The notes: generated by a model from the sequence alone, not told the origin. DNA of 64,000 nucleotides from Streptomyces rugosispiralis (GCF_024505145.1 NZ_JANIAA010000049.1:1-64000), one strand, 5' to 3'. Positions 44,085-53,923 are shown, counted from the stretch's first letter. A program made the numbers and translations.

Positions 44085-46229
44085 ATGCAGGTCTGGCCGG
44101 GACAGGCTTATCCCCTTGGCGCCACCTACGACGGCGCCGGAACCAACTTCGCGGTGTTCTCCGAGGCCGCCGTCCGCATCGAGCTGTGCCTCCTGCACGA
44201 CGACGGCTCGGAGACGGCGGTCGAGCTGCGGGAGTCCGACGCGTTCGTGCGCCACGCGTATCTGCCGGGGATCATGCCGGGGCAGCGCTACGGCTTCCGG
44301 GCGCACGGCCCGTACGAACCGGAAATCGGCCACCGCTGCAATTCCGCCAAGCTCTTGCTGGATCCGTACGCCAAGGCGATCAGTGGGCGGGTCGACTGGG
44401 GCGAGGAGGTCTACGGCTACCACTTCGGGCGGCCCGACAAGCGCAATGACCTCGACTCCGCACCGCACACCATGGCGTCGGTGGTGGTCAATCCGTACTT
44501 CGACTGGGGCGACGACCGCCCGCCGCGCACCGACTACCACCGCACGGTCATCTACGAGGCGCATGTCAAGGGGCTGACCATGCGCCATCCCCGGCTGCCG
44601 GAGGAGCTGCGCGGGACCTACGCGGCGCTCGCCCATCCGGCGATCATCGAACATCTGACCGAGCTGGGCGTCACCACGCTGGAACTGATGCCCGTGCACC
44701 AGTTCGTCCACGACCACCGGCTGGCCGACGCGGGGCTGGCCAACTACTGGGGCTACAACACCATCGGCTTCTTCGCCCCGCACAACGCCTACGCCTCCTG
44801 GGGCGACCGGGGCCAGCAGGTGCTGGAGTTCAAATCGGCCGTCCGGGCGCTGCACCAGGCGGGCATCGAGGTCATCCTGGACGTGGTCTACAACCACACG
44901 GCCGAGGGCAATCACCTGGGCCCCACGCTCTCCTTCCGGGGCCTGGACAACGCCTCGTACTACCGGCTGACCGACGACCGCCGGTACTACATGGACACCA
45001 CCGGCACCGGGAACTCCCTGCTGATGCGGTCCCCGCACGTGCTCCAGCTGATCATGGACTCGCTGCGCTACTGGGTGACCGAGATGCATGTGGACGGCTT
45101 CCGCTTCGATCTGGCGGCGACGCTGGCCCGGCAGTTCCACGAGGTGGACCGGCTGTCGTCGTTCTTCGACCTGGTCCAGCAGGATCCGGTGGTGAGCCAG
45201 GTGAAGCTGATCGCCGAGCCCTGGGACGTCGGCGAGGGCGGCTATCAGGTCGGCAACTTCCCGCCCCTGTGGACCGAATGGAACGGCAAGTTCCGGGACA
45301 CCGTGCGGGATCTGTGGCGCGGTGAGCCGAGGACGCTGGCCGAGTTCGCCTCCCGGCTGACCGGCTCCTCCGACCTCTACCAGGGCGACGGGCGGCGCCC
45401 GCTGGCCTCGGTCAACTTCGTCACCTGCCATGACGGCTTCACCCTGCGCGACCTGGTGAGCTACGACGAGAAGCACAACGAGGCCAACGGCGAGTCCAAC
45501 CAGGACGGCGAGAGCTACAACCGGTCCTGGAACTGCGGCGTCGAGGGCGACACCGACGATCCGGCGGTACGGAAGCTGCGCGAGCGCCAGATGCGCAACT
45601 TCATCGCGACCCTGATGGTCTCCCAGGGCGTGCCGATGCTCAGCCACGGCGATGAGTTCGGGCGCACCCAGGGCGGCAACAACAACGCGTACTGCCAGGA
45701 CAACGAGGTGTCCTGGGTGCGCTGGCCGGATCACGCCAAGGGCCAGGACGGCGAGTGGGAGGACCGCTCCGCGCTGGAACTGCTGAGCTTCACCCGCTCG
45801 CTGGTGTGGCTGCGCCGCGACCACCCGGTCTTCCGGCGCCGCCGCTTCTTCCACGGGCGTCCGGTGGAGGGCACCCATGACGAGCTGTCGGACATCGCCT
45901 GGTTCACCCACGAGGGAGAGGAGATGACCCCGCGCGACTGGCAGGCGGCGCACGCGAAGTCCCTCGCGGTCTTCCTCAACGGCAGCGCGATCTCCGAACC
46001 GGGGGCGCGCGGCGAGCCGATCACCGACGACTCGTTCCTGCTGCTCTTCAACGCCCACCACGAGCCGCTGGACTTCGTCGTGCCGATCGACCACGGCAAG
46101 CAGTGGCAGGTCATCGTGGACACGGCGGTGGCGGCGGGCGTGGAGCCGGGCAGCGGCTCGAAGGTGGCGGCGGGCGACCGGCTGACCCTGGTGGACCGCA
46201 GCCTGATGGTGCTGCAGCGGCCTGCCTAG
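44085..46229 (+). CDS. glgX: Glycogen debranching enzyme
   Basis: 714 aa GH13. It hydrolyses alpha-1,6 branches in limit dextrins. CBM48-like N-domain, then the (beta/alpha)8 barrel with VYNHTAEG, GFRFDLAATLA (nucleophile Asp), LIAEPWDVG (acid Glu) and VTCHDGFTL (Asp). The ATG at 44085 (MQVWPGQAYPLG) is the family start. The released chains feed TreY next door. Confidence 0.95.
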   Translation: MQVWPGQAYPLGATYDGAGTNFAVFSEAAVRIELCLLHDDGSETAVELRESDAFVRHAYLPGIMPGQRYGFRAHGPYEPEIGHRCNSAKLLLDPYAKAISGRVDWGEEVYGYHFGRPDKRNDLDSAPHTMASVVVNPYFDWGDDRPPRTDYHRTVIYEAHVKGLTMRHPRLPEELRGTYAALAHPAIIEHLTELGVTTLELMPVHQFVHDHRLADAGLANYWGYNTIGFFAPHNAYASWGDRGQQVLEFKSAVRALHQAGIEVILDVVYNHTAEGNHLGPTLSFRGLDNASYYRLTDDRRYYMDTTGTGNSLLMRSPHVLQLIMDSLRYWVTEMHVDGFRFDLAATLARQFHEVDRLSSFFDLVQQDPVVSQVKLIAEPWDVGEGGYQVGNFPPLWTEWNGKFRDTVRDLWRGEPRTLAEFASRLTGSSDLYQGDGRRPLASVNFVTCHDGFTLRDLVSYDEKHNEANGESNQDGESYNRSWNCGVEGDTDDPAVRKLRERQMRNFIATLMVSQGVPMLSHGDEFGRTQGGNNNAYCQDNEVSWVRWPDHAKGQDGEWEDRSALELLSFTRSLVWLRRDHPVFRRRRFFHGRPVEGTHDELSDIAWFTHEGEEMTPRDWQAAHAKSLAVFLNGSAISEPGARGEPITDDSFLLLFNAHHEPLDFVVPIDHGKQWQVIVDTAVAAGVEPGSGSKVAAGDRLTLVDRSLMVLQRPA

Positions 46230-46230
46230 G

Positions 46231-46338
46231 GCGGGGGTCTGCTCAGGTCGGGGGCCCGCCTGGGCCGAGGGGTTTGCTCACATCCGGGGTCCGCCTGGTC
46301 CGGGGGGGGTGTGCTCAGGTCCAGGGTCCGCCTGCGGG
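46231..46338. repeat. Three imperfect 36-38-bp tandem repeats
   Basis: Units share TGCTCAGGTC and GGGTCCGCCTG phrases. They fill most of the glgX-treY gap. Confidence 0.8.
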
Positions 46339-46405
46339 CGTCCGGCGCGTCCGTTCGGGTGCGCGGAGCTCTGAAGGGGCGCGTCGGGTGGGTACATACG
46401 TTCAT

Positions 46406-48916
46406 ATGACGGCTGACCCCGGCACACCCACCGCCACCTATCGCCTCCAGCTCCAGCCCGCCTTCCCCTTCGCGGCGGCGGAGCGAGCGGTGCCGTATCT
46501 GGCCTCGCTCGGCGTCTCCCATCTGCATCTGTCCCCCGTGCTGGAGGCGGTGCCCGGCTCCACCCACGGCTATGACGTGGTGGACCACTCCGCCGTCCGG
46601 TCCGAACTGGGTGGCGCGGAGGGGCTGCGCGCACTCGCCGGTACGGCGCGGGCGCACGGCCTCGGGCTGATCGTCGACATCGTGCCGAACCATATGGCCG
46701 CCCCCGCCCCCGAGCGGCTCAACGCCCCGCTGTGGGAGGTGCTGCGGGCGGGCCCGGAGTCGCCGTACGCGCGGTGGTTCGACATCGACTGGCGCGCCCA
46801 CGGCGGCAAGGTGCTGCTGCCGGTGCTCGGCGGTCCGCTCGGCGAGGAGTGGGACCGGCTGCGGGTCGAGGACGGAACGCTGCGCTACTACGACCACGCC
46901 TTCCCGCTGCGGCCCGGCACCGAGGGACTGCCACTGGCCGAGCTGCTGGACGCCCAGTGGTACCGGCTCGGCTGGTGGCGGCTGGCCCGCACCGAACTCA
47001 ACTACCGGCGGTTCTTCACCATCTCCGAGCTGATCGCGGTGCGGGTGGAGGACCCGGAGGTCTTCGCCGCCACCCATGCCACGCTGCTGGAGCTGGTACG
47101 GGACGGGGTCGTGGACGGGCTGCGGATCGACCACCCGGACGGGCTCGCCGACCCGGAGGGGTATCTGCGGCGACTGGACGAAGCGGTGCGGGCGGCGTCG
47201 GGAGACGGGGAGGGCGCGCGGCGGACCGCGCCGGAAGGCGGGGGTGGGCGAGGGATCGCGGCAGAAGGCGGCGGACGGCGGCGGACCGCGCCGGAAGGTG
47301 GCGGCGCCCGCTGGACCGTCGTCGAGAAGATCCTCGCCCGGGGCGAGCGGCTGCCCGCCACCTGGCCGGTCGCCGGGACCACCGGCTATGACGCGCTGCA
47401 CCACATCGCCGGGCTCTTCGTCGACCCGGACGGTCTGGAGAAGCTGACCGCCCTCTACCGCGCCTTCGCCGCTCCCCCGGCCGACCTGGGCGGCGACTGG
47501 GCCGCCACGGTCCGCCGCGCCGCCCAGGAGGTGGTCACGCATGAGCTGGCCGCCGAGGTGGAACGGCTGACCCGCACCGCCTCCCGCATCTGCGCGGCCG
47601 ACCCCCGGCTGCGCGACCACGCGCCCTGGGCGCTGCGCACGGCGATCCGCGAGCTGCTGGTGCGGCTGCCGGTCTACCGTCCGTACGCCGCCGTGGGCGG
47701 CCCGCCCGCGACGGACGCCGACGCGGTGATGCTGCGCTCGGCGGCGGCCGACGCCCGGGAGGCGTTCGCGGTGGCGCAGGAGGCCCAGGTGGTGCGGGTC
47801 GTGCGGGACGCGGCGCTGGGCGGGCTCGGGGACGGCCCGGACCACCGCGACTTCTGCGCCCGCTTCGCCCAGACGGCGGCCGCGCTGCGCGCCAAGTCGG
47901 TCGAGGACACCGCCTTCTACCGCTACGTCCCGCTGCTGTCGGCCGCCGAGGTGGGCGGCGATCCGGGGCGGCCGGCCGTGGCCCCCGGGGAGTTCCACGC
48001 CTTCGCGGCCCGGCTGCTGCGGGACTGGCCCGCCACCGGCACGGTGCTCTCCACGCATGACACCAAGCGCAGCGCGGACGCCCGCGCCCGGCTCACCGCG
48101 CTCACCGAATGCCCGGACTGGTGGGGGCGGACGGTGGAGGAGCTGACCCGCTCGGCCCCCGCCCCCGACCCCCATCTGGCCTGGACGGCCTGGCAGGCCG
48201 CGCTCGCGCTGGGCCACGGGGACGCCGAACGGCTGGTCCCGGCCGTACTCAAGTCGGTGCGCGAGGCGGGGCTGCGGACGACGTGGACGGAGCAGAACGC
48301 GGCGTACGAGGCGGAGGTGACCGCCTTCCTGGAGGCCGGACCCTGCGCGGCCGACCCGTCGACGTGGGCCGCGATCGGCGCCGAACTCGACGGTCCCGCG
48401 CGGGCCAACGCGCTCGGCGCCGCCCTGCTCCAGCTCACCATGCCGGGCGTTCCCGACCTCTATATGGGCACCGAGCGCGTCTATACGGCCCTCGTCGACC
48501 CGGACAACCGTCGCCCGCCCGAGCTGGGCGGCGAACCGGCCGACGGCCCGTCCGCCGAAAAGCTGCTGCTCACCCAGGCGGCACTGAACCTGCGCCGGGA
48601 GCATCCGGGGTGGTTCGGCCCCGGGAGCACGTATACGCCACTGCACGCCTCCGGTCCGTCCGCCGGGCACTGCGTGGCCTTCTTACGGACGGACAACAAC
48701 AGTACGGACGGCTCGGACGGCACACCCGGTGGGGCCGTCACCGTGGTCACCCGGCTGTCGCGGCGCCTTGCGGAGGCGGGCGGCTGGGGCGCCACCCGGC
48801 TGCCGCTGCCACCGGGCCGCTGGCGGGACCTGCTGACCGGGCGGACCGCCGAGGGCTCCGCGGCACTGGACGAGCTGCTGTCCGGGCGTCCGGTGGCGCT
48901 GCTGGTCCGGATCTGA
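46406..48916 (+). CDS. treY: Malto-oligosyltrehalose synthase
   Basis: 836 aa GH13. It converts the reducing end of maltodextrin to a trehalose unit. TYRLQLQPAFPF, GSTHGYDVVDH, DIVPNHMA, GLRIDHPDGLADP and STHDTKRSADARAR are typical. A three-fold repeat (RRTAPEGGG-like, 47211-47310) inserts about 30 residues between GLADPEGYL and WTVVEKIL, as a surface expansion. The ATG at 46406 has only a weak ribosome binding site. Confidence 0.95.
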   Translation: MTADPGTPTATYRLQLQPAFPFAAAERAVPYLASLGVSHLHLSPVLEAVPGSTHGYDVVDHSAVRSELGGAEGLRALAGTARAHGLGLIVDIVPNHMAAPAPERLNAPLWEVLRAGPESPYARWFDIDWRAHGGKVLLPVLGGPLGEEWDRLRVEDGTLRYYDHAFPLRPGTEGLPLAELLDAQWYRLGWWRLARTELNYRRFFTISELIAVRVEDPEVFAATHATLLELVRDGVVDGLRIDHPDGLADPEGYLRRLDEAVRAASGDGEGARRTAPEGGGGRGIAAEGGGRRRTAPEGGGARWTVVEKILARGERLPATWPVAGTTGYDALHHIAGLFVDPDGLEKLTALYRAFAAPPADLGGDWAATVRRAAQEVVTHELAAEVERLTRTASRICAADPRLRDHAPWALRTAIRELLVRLPVYRPYAAVGGPPATDADAVMLRSAAADAREAFAVAQEAQVVRVVRDAALGGLGDGPDHRDFCARFAQTAAALRAKSVEDTAFYRYVPLLSAAEVGGDPGRPAVAPGEFHAFAARLLRDWPATGTVLSTHDTKRSADARARLTALTECPDWWGRTVEELTRSAPAPDPHLAWTAWQAALALGHGDAERLVPAVLKSVREAGLRTTWTEQNAAYEAEVTAFLEAGPCAADPSTWAAIGAELDGPARANALGAALLQLTMPGVPDLYMGTERVYTALVDPDNRRPPELGGEPADGPSAEKLLLTQAALNLRREHPGWFGPGSTYTPLHASGPSAGHCVAFLRTDNNSTDGSDGTPGGAVTVVTRLSRRLAEAGGWGATRLPLPPGRWRDLLTGRTAEGSAALDELLSGRPVALLVRI

Positions 48917-48967
48917 CGGACCCCATCGGAACGGCCCGTTCAGCACCCTGTCCGACAGCACACCCGA

Positions 48968-49039
48968 ACACTCCGCCTGACGCTCCACCTGGCGCCCCGC
49001 CCAACACTCCGCCCGACACTCCGCCTGACGCTCCGCCAG
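48968..49039. repeat. Six 12-bp tandem repeats
   Basis: Six units like ACACTCCGCCTG/ACGCTCCACCTG between treY and the LPMO gene. Confidence 0.9.
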
Positions 49040-49108
49040 AAAGCCTGCGGCCTTCACGTCCTGAAGCATTTACAGCCGCCCGGTGGCGCGCTACGTTCAC
49101 CAAGAAAT

Positions 49109-49122
49109 TGGGAGCGCTCCCA
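49109..49122. promoter_or_regulatory. CebR operator
   Basis: TGGGAGCGCTCCCA, the exact CebR palindrome of Streptomyces cellulose-utilisation genes, 46 bp upstream of the LPMO start. Cellobiose or cellotriose would relieve repression. Confidence 0.9.
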
Positions 49123-49168
49123 TGCCGACGGTTCCTGACCCGTTCACGTCGAAGGGAAAGCACGCGCA

Positions 49169-50284
49169 ATGCCTCGACGATCACTGGCACTCGCCTTATC
49201 CGCACGCCCGCCGGGCGGCTCCCACGCGCGCAGGTCCGTACTGCTGGTCCTGCTCTCGGTCCTGCCCGCCCTGGGCCTTGTCTTCTTCTCCGGCGGCAGC
49301 GCCTCCGCACACGGCGCACCGATGGCACCGGGCAGCCGCACCTATCTCTGCTGGAAGTACAGCCTGTCCTCGACCGGTGAGGTCAAGCCGACCAATCCGG
49401 CGTGCAAGGCCGCGTACGACAAGAGCGGCGCGACACCGTTCTACAACTGGTTCGCGGTGCTCCGCTCGGACGGCGCGGGCCGCACCAAGGGGTTCATCCC
49501 GGACGGCAAGCTGTGCAGCGGCGCGGCCACCGTCTATGACTTCTCCGGTTTCGACCTGGGCAGCAAGGACTGGCCGGTGACCCATCTGACGTCCGGCAAG
49601 TCCATGCAGTTCTCGTACAACGCCTGGGCCGCGCACCCGGGGTCGTTCCGCAGCTATGTCACCAAGAGCCCCATCGACCCGACCAAGCCGCTCACCTGGA
49701 ACGACCTGGAGGACCAGCCGTTCAACACGGTGACGAACCCGCCGCTGTCCGGCCAGGTCGGCACGGTCGACGGCAAGTACACCTGGACGGCCAATCTGCC
49801 CTCCGGCAAGAGCGGACGCCACATCATCTACACCGTATGGACGCGCTCGGACAGCCAGGAGACCTTCTACAGCTGCTCCGACGTGGTCTTCGACGGCGGC
49901 AACGGCGAGGTGACGGTCCCGGGCGCCAGCAGCGGCGGCGGTGGCAGCGACCCCACGGACCCGCCGGGCAACCCGCCGACGGCCTCCTGCGCCGCCACCC
50001 AGAAGGTGACCAGCACCTGGAACGGCGGCTACCAGGCCGAGGTGACCGTCGCCAACTCCGGTGCCACGCCCATCTCCTCATGGATGGTCGACTGGACGGT
50101 GCCGTCCGGGCAGCGGATCGACAGCGTCTGGAACGGCAAGCTGTCCACCACCGGCTCCTCGGCATCGGTGACGAACGCCGACTGGAACGGCTCACTGGCC
50201 GCCGGGGCGTCGACGACCTTCGGCTATACGGCCGGCGGCGGCTCTCCTGACACAACGGCCGCGCCAATCTGCATGGTGCACTAG
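49169..50284 (+). CDS. AA10 lytic polysaccharide monooxygenase with CBM2
   Basis: 371 aa. The signal peptide ends SASA|HGAPMAPGSR, leaving His1 of the copper histidine brace; the second His is in AWAAHPGSF. A Gly/Ser linker leads to a C-terminal CBM2 (ASCAATQKVTSTWNGGYQAEV; W residues for cellulose/chitin binding). The enzyme oxidatively cleaves crystalline cellulose or chitin outside the cell. The CebR box upstream points to cellulose. Confidence 0.93.
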   Translation: MPRRSLALALSARPPGGSHARRSVLLVLLSVLPALGLVFFSGGSASAHGAPMAPGSRTYLCWKYSLSSTGEVKPTNPACKAAYDKSGATPFYNWFAVLRSDGAGRTKGFIPDGKLCSGAATVYDFSGFDLGSKDWPVTHLTSGKSMQFSYNAWAAHPGSFRSYVTKSPIDPTKPLTWNDLEDQPFNTVTNPPLSGQVGTVDGKYTWTANLPSGKSGRHIIYTVWTRSDSQETFYSCSDVVFDGGNGEVTVPGASSGGGGSDPTDPPGNPPTASCAATQKVTSTWNGGYQAEVTVANSGATPISSWMVDWTVPSGQRIDSVWNGKLSTTGSSASVTNADWNGSLAAGASTTFGYTAGGGSPDTTAAPICMVH

Positions 50285-50485
50285 TCTGCGTCTCACACCG
50301 GTCCACGCAGGTGCTCCGACCCGCTCATTGATCTGTCAGGTGCACCTCATCCCGCGCGCCGGTCTGCCGCCCCTTCCCCCTCGCGGGCGGCAGACCGGCC
50401 CCGCCCCGGAAAACCCTGTGGACACGGAGACATCGGCGCCCATAGAGTGCGGGCACGCCCTTGATCAAGGAAGGAGGCGAGAGCA

Positions 50486-50545
50486 ATGGACATCACGACG
50501 TTTCCGCGCTCCCGCCCCCTGTCCCCCGGGCGTACCCGCGTCTGA
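50486..50545 (+). CDS. Possible 19-codon leader ORF
   Basis: MDITTFPRSRPLSPGRTRV, preceded by AAGGAGGCGAGAG six bases before the ATG, a very strong Shine-Dalgarno for so short a frame. It lies 90 bp before the GNAT gene and stops inside a 15-bp repeat array. Confidence 0.35.
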   Translation: MDITTFPRSRPLSPGRTRV

Positions 50546-50602
50546 TCACACATCGTCTGATCACACATCGTTCGATCAGACATCTGCCGATCAGGCATCC
50601 GA
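50541..50602. repeat. Four 15-bp tandem repeats upstream of a GNAT gene
   Basis: Two perfect copies of TCTGATCACACATCG (50541-50570) and two diverged copies. Each holds a GATC core. Confidence 0.85.
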
Positions 50603-50635
50603 CCGGGAGCGCATCACTCTCCTGGAAGGAATTCC

Positions 50636-51544
50636 ATGACCGATCTGGTCATCCGTCCCCTCACCGAGGGCGACGCCCAGCTGTTCCATGACCTGCAGGT
50701 GCCCGCGCTCGTCGGGCGGGCCACTCTCGGCCACACCTACGCCACCGTCGGCCAGGGCGGCGAGTACCGCCCCGACTGGACCTGGGTGGCGCTGCGCGAG
50801 GGGCGGGTCGTGGCCCGCGCCGCGTGGTGGGCCGGGCCGGAGGACTCCGCGCCCATCGCCCTGGACTGGTTCGACTTCGCCGAGGGCGAGGCCGACGCCG
50901 CCGCCGAACTGCTGCGCACCGCACCGCTGCGCACCGAGTACAGCCTGCTGGCCCCGCCCGGCTGGCGCGATCGGCCCGAGGTGCGGGCCGCCGCCCAGGC
51001 TCGTATCGACGCCGCCATGGCGGGCGGGCTCGAGCCCCTGGTCGAACGCTACCGCTATGAGTGGACGCCGGAGTGCGGACTGCCCGCCCGCCCGGGGCGG
51101 CTGGAGTTCCGGCCGGAGCCCGATGACGCGGTGATCGAGGACGTGCTGCGCCGCATCATGCCGGGTTCGCTCGACGCCCATGACCGGCGCGCCATCGCCC
51201 GGGGAGGTGTCGACGCCGGGGTGCGCGAGCTCATGGACTTCTTCGCCTGGTGCCCGTCGCCGCGCGAGTGGTGGCGGCTGGCGTGGACGCCCGAGGGGGA
51301 GCTGGTCGGCATACAGGTGCCCGCGCGCAACCCCAACGGCCCGTGCGTGGGCTATGTCGGGGTCGTCGCCGAGCAGCGCGGCCACGGCTACGCGTACGAC
51401 CTGCTCGTGGAGTGCACCCACGACCTGGTGGAACGGGGGGCCACGAAGATCGCGGCGGCGACGGACCAGCCCAACCTGCCCATGGCCGCGCACTTCGCCA
51501 GGGCGGGGTATCCCATCACCCAGGAGCGCATCGACCTCATCTGA
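50636..51544 (+). CDS. GNAT-family N-acetyltransferase (two-domain)
   Basis: 302 aa. Two GNAT-like halves; the C-terminal one has VGYVGVVAEQRGHGYAYDLL, the acetyl-CoA loop, and ATDQPNLPMAAHFARAGY. The ATG follows AAGGA. It lies between the LPMO and treZ genes with no clear functional link. Confidence 0.88.
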   Translation: MTDLVIRPLTEGDAQLFHDLQVPALVGRATLGHTYATVGQGGEYRPDWTWVALREGRVVARAAWWAGPEDSAPIALDWFDFAEGEADAAAELLRTAPLRTEYSLLAPPGWRDRPEVRAAAQARIDAAMAGGLEPLVERYRYEWTPECGLPARPGRLEFRPEPDDAVIEDVLRRIMPGSLDAHDRRAIARGGVDAGVRELMDFFAWCPSPREWWRLAWTPEGELVGIQVPARNPNGPCVGYVGVVAEQRGHGYAYDLLVECTHDLVERGATKIAAATDQPNLPMAAHFARAGYPITQERIDLI

Positions 51545-51609
51545 CCGATGTCGCCCCGCCACTGACCGATGTCGCCCCGCTGCGCCGTCGGCGGCGCGTC
51601 CCGCAGCAT

Positions 51610-51671
51610 GGTCGAGGACCATAGCCGGGTCGAGGACCGTCGCCGGGTCGAGGACCGTCGCCGGGTCGAGG
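51610..51671. repeat. 18-bp tandem repeat before treZ
   Basis: Three 18-bp units starting GGTCGAGGACC and a partial fourth that merges with the AGGAG ribosome binding site of treZ. Confidence 0.9.
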
Positions 51672-51684
51672 TGAGGAGACGCCA

Positions 51685-53442
51685 GTGCTGTTCGAGGTGT
51701 GGGCGCCGCACGCCGAGCGGGTCGGGCTCCATATGGACGGGCGGGACCGCCCCATGGAGCCCGACCCGGGCCGCCCGGGGTGGTGGCGGGCCGAGGCCGA
51801 GGCCGGGCCCGGCACGCGGTACGGCTTCGCGCTCGACGGCGGCCCACCGCTCCCCGATCCGCGCTCCCGCCGCCAGCCGGACGGCCCGGAGGGGCTGAGC
51901 GCGGTGGTCGACCACTCCCGCTTCCGCTGGGGGCGGGAGTGGTTGGGGCGGCCGCTGCCCGGCGCGGTCCTCTACGAGCTGCACATCGGCACCTTCACCC
52001 ATGAGGGCACCTTCGACGCGGCGGCCGAACAGCTGCCGCACCTGGCCGAGCTGGGCATCACCCATGTGCAGCTGATGCCCGTCTGCCCGTTCCCCGGGAC
52101 CCATGGCTGGGGGTACGACGGCGTGGCGCCCTGGGCGGTGCACGAGCCGTACGGCGGGCCGGAGGGACTGGCGCGCTTCGTGGACGCCGCGCACGGGCAT
52201 GGCCTGGGCGTAGTCCTCGATGTGGTCCACAACCATCTGGGCCCCTCCGGGAACCACCTCCCGGCCTTCGGGCCGTACTTCACCGACGCCCACCAGACCC
52301 CCTGGGGCGCGGCGGTCAACCTGGACGCGCCCGGCTCCGACGAGGTGCGCGCGTACTTCATCGGCAGCGCGCTCGCCTGGCTGCGCGACTTCCGGCTCGA
52401 CGGGCTGCGGCTGGACGCGGTGCACGCGCTGCGCGACACCCGGGCCCGGCACTTCCTGGCCGAGCTGTCGGCCGCCGTGGACGCGCTGGCCGCCCGCACC
52501 GGGCGTCCGCTGTTCCTCATCGGCGAGTCCGATCTCAACGATCCGCGCACCACCGCCCCGCGCGAGGCGGGCGGCCACGGTCTGCACGCGCAGTGGAACG
52601 ACGACTTCCATCACGCCCTGCACACATTTCTCACCGGTGAGCGGCAGGGCTACTACGCCGACTTCGCCGCCGAGGGGCCCGGGGCCCTGGTCAAGACGCT
52701 GATGGGCGGCTTCTTCCACGACGGCACCCACTCGGCGTTCCGGGGCCGCCGCCACGGCAGTCCGCTGAACACCCACTCCACCCCCGCGAACCGGCTGCTC
52801 GGCTACGCCCAGACCCATGACCAGGTGGGCAATCGGGCGGTCGGCGACCGGCTCTCCGCCCGGCTCTCCCCCGGGCTGCTGGCCTGTGCGGCGGCCGTGG
52901 TGCTGTGCGCGCCCTTCACCCCCATGCTCTTCATGGGCGAGGAGTGGGGCGCCCGCACCCCCTGGCAGTACTTCACCGACCACCAGGACCCGGAGCTGGC
53001 CGAGGCGGTGCGGTCCGGCCGCCGCCGGGAATTCGCCGCCCACGGCTGGGCGGCGGGCGATGTGCCCGACCCCCAGGACCCGGCCACCCGGCTGCGGTCC
53101 TGCCTCGACTGGCGGGAGCCGGAGCGGGAGCCGCACCGGGCGCTGCTCGACTGGTACCGCCGGCTGATCGCCCTGCGCCGCGCCGAACCGGCCCTGACCG
53201 ACCCGACCTGGTCGTACACGGGCCTGTCCTCCGGTTCGGACGGCTGCTTCAGCTTTCAGCGCGGCCCGCTGCGGATCCTGCTCAACCCGGGCGACCGGCC
53301 GGTCAAGACCTGGCTCGGGCCCCGGACCGGCGAGGTCACCGAGGTGGTGGCCGCCTGGCGGCGAGTCGAGCTGCCGGGCCCGGACGGCATGCTGAGGCTG
53401 CCGCCCGAGACCGCCGCCGTGCTGCGCTGCGGCTCACGCTGA
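51685..53442 (+). CDS. treZ: Malto-oligosyltrehalose trehalohydrolase
   Basis: 585 aa GH13. It releases trehalose from the TreY product. ELHIGTFTHEGTF, GWGYDGVAPWAVHEPYGGP, LDVVHNHLG, GLRLDAVHAL (nucleophile), LIGESDLNDP (acid) and YAQTHDQVGNR are typical. The GTG at 51685 follows AGGAG. With treY and glgX it completes the glycogen-to-trehalose route. Confidence 0.95.
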   Translation: MLFEVWAPHAERVGLHMDGRDRPMEPDPGRPGWWRAEAEAGPGTRYGFALDGGPPLPDPRSRRQPDGPEGLSAVVDHSRFRWGREWLGRPLPGAVLYELHIGTFTHEGTFDAAAEQLPHLAELGITHVQLMPVCPFPGTHGWGYDGVAPWAVHEPYGGPEGLARFVDAAHGHGLGVVLDVVHNHLGPSGNHLPAFGPYFTDAHQTPWGAAVNLDAPGSDEVRAYFIGSALAWLRDFRLDGLRLDAVHALRDTRARHFLAELSAAVDALAARTGRPLFLIGESDLNDPRTTAPREAGGHGLHAQWNDDFHHALHTFLTGERQGYYADFAAEGPGALVKTLMGGFFHDGTHSAFRGRRHGSPLNTHSTPANRLLGYAQTHDQVGNRAVGDRLSARLSPGLLACAAAVVLCAPFTPMLFMGEEWGARTPWQYFTDHQDPELAEAVRSGRRREFAAHGWAAGDVPDPQDPATRLRSCLDWREPEREPHRALLDWYRRLIALRRAEPALTDPTWSYTGLSSGSDGCFSFQRGPLRILLNPGDRPVKTWLGPRTGEVTEVVAAWRRVELPGPDGMLRLPPETAAVLRCGSR

Positions 53443-53449
53443 GGCGCCC

Positions 53450-53477
53450 GAGGCTCAGGCCGGGGCGCCTGAGCCTC
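53450..53477. terminator. Bidirectional terminator between treZ and msrB
   Basis: Perfect 11-bp arms GAGGCTCAGGC / GCCTGAGCCTC, six-base loop, between convergent genes. Confidence 0.85.
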
Positions 53478-53501
53478 TCCGCGGGCTCAGCTCCCCCGGG
53501 G

Positions 53502-53909
53502 TCAGCCCTCCTCGGGGCTCAGCCGCAGCGAGATGGAGTTGATGCAGTACCGCTGGTCGGTCGGGGTGGGGTAGCCCTCGCCCGAGAAGACATGGCCCAG
53601 GTGGGAACCGCAGCGGGCGCACCGCACCTCGGTGCGGACCATGCCGTGGGTGCGGTCCTCGAGCAGTTCCACGGCCGAGCTCTCCGCCGGGTCGTAGAAC
53701 GACGGCCAGCCGCAGTGGCTCTCGAACTTCGTCTCCGAGCGGAAGAGCTCAGCCCCGCACGCCCGGCAGGAGTAGACGCCGACCGTCTTGCTGTCGGTGT
53801 ACTCACCGGTGAAGGCACGCTCGGTACCGGCCTCCCGCAGCACGTGGTACTCCTGCGGTGTCAGCTCCGCGCGCCACTGCTCCTCCGGCTTGTCGATCTC
53901 GTACGCCAT
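53502..53909 (-). CDS. msrB: Peptide-methionine (R)-S-oxide reductase
   Basis: 135 aa. Zinc pairs CRAC and CARC, the GWPSFYDP loop and the catalytic Cys in RYCINSISL (U/C position) are all present. It repairs oxidised methionine. It starts 14 bp after murC stops, so the two are likely co-transcribed. Confidence 0.95.
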   Translation of the reverse strand: MAYEIDKPEEQWRAELTPQEYHVLREAGTERAFTGEYTDSKTVGVYSCRACGAELFRSETKFESHCGWPSFYDPAESSAVELLEDRTHGMVRTEVRCARCGSHLGHVFSGEGYPTPTDQRYCINSISLRLSPEEG

Positions 53910-53923
53910 GGGGACGGACCTCC

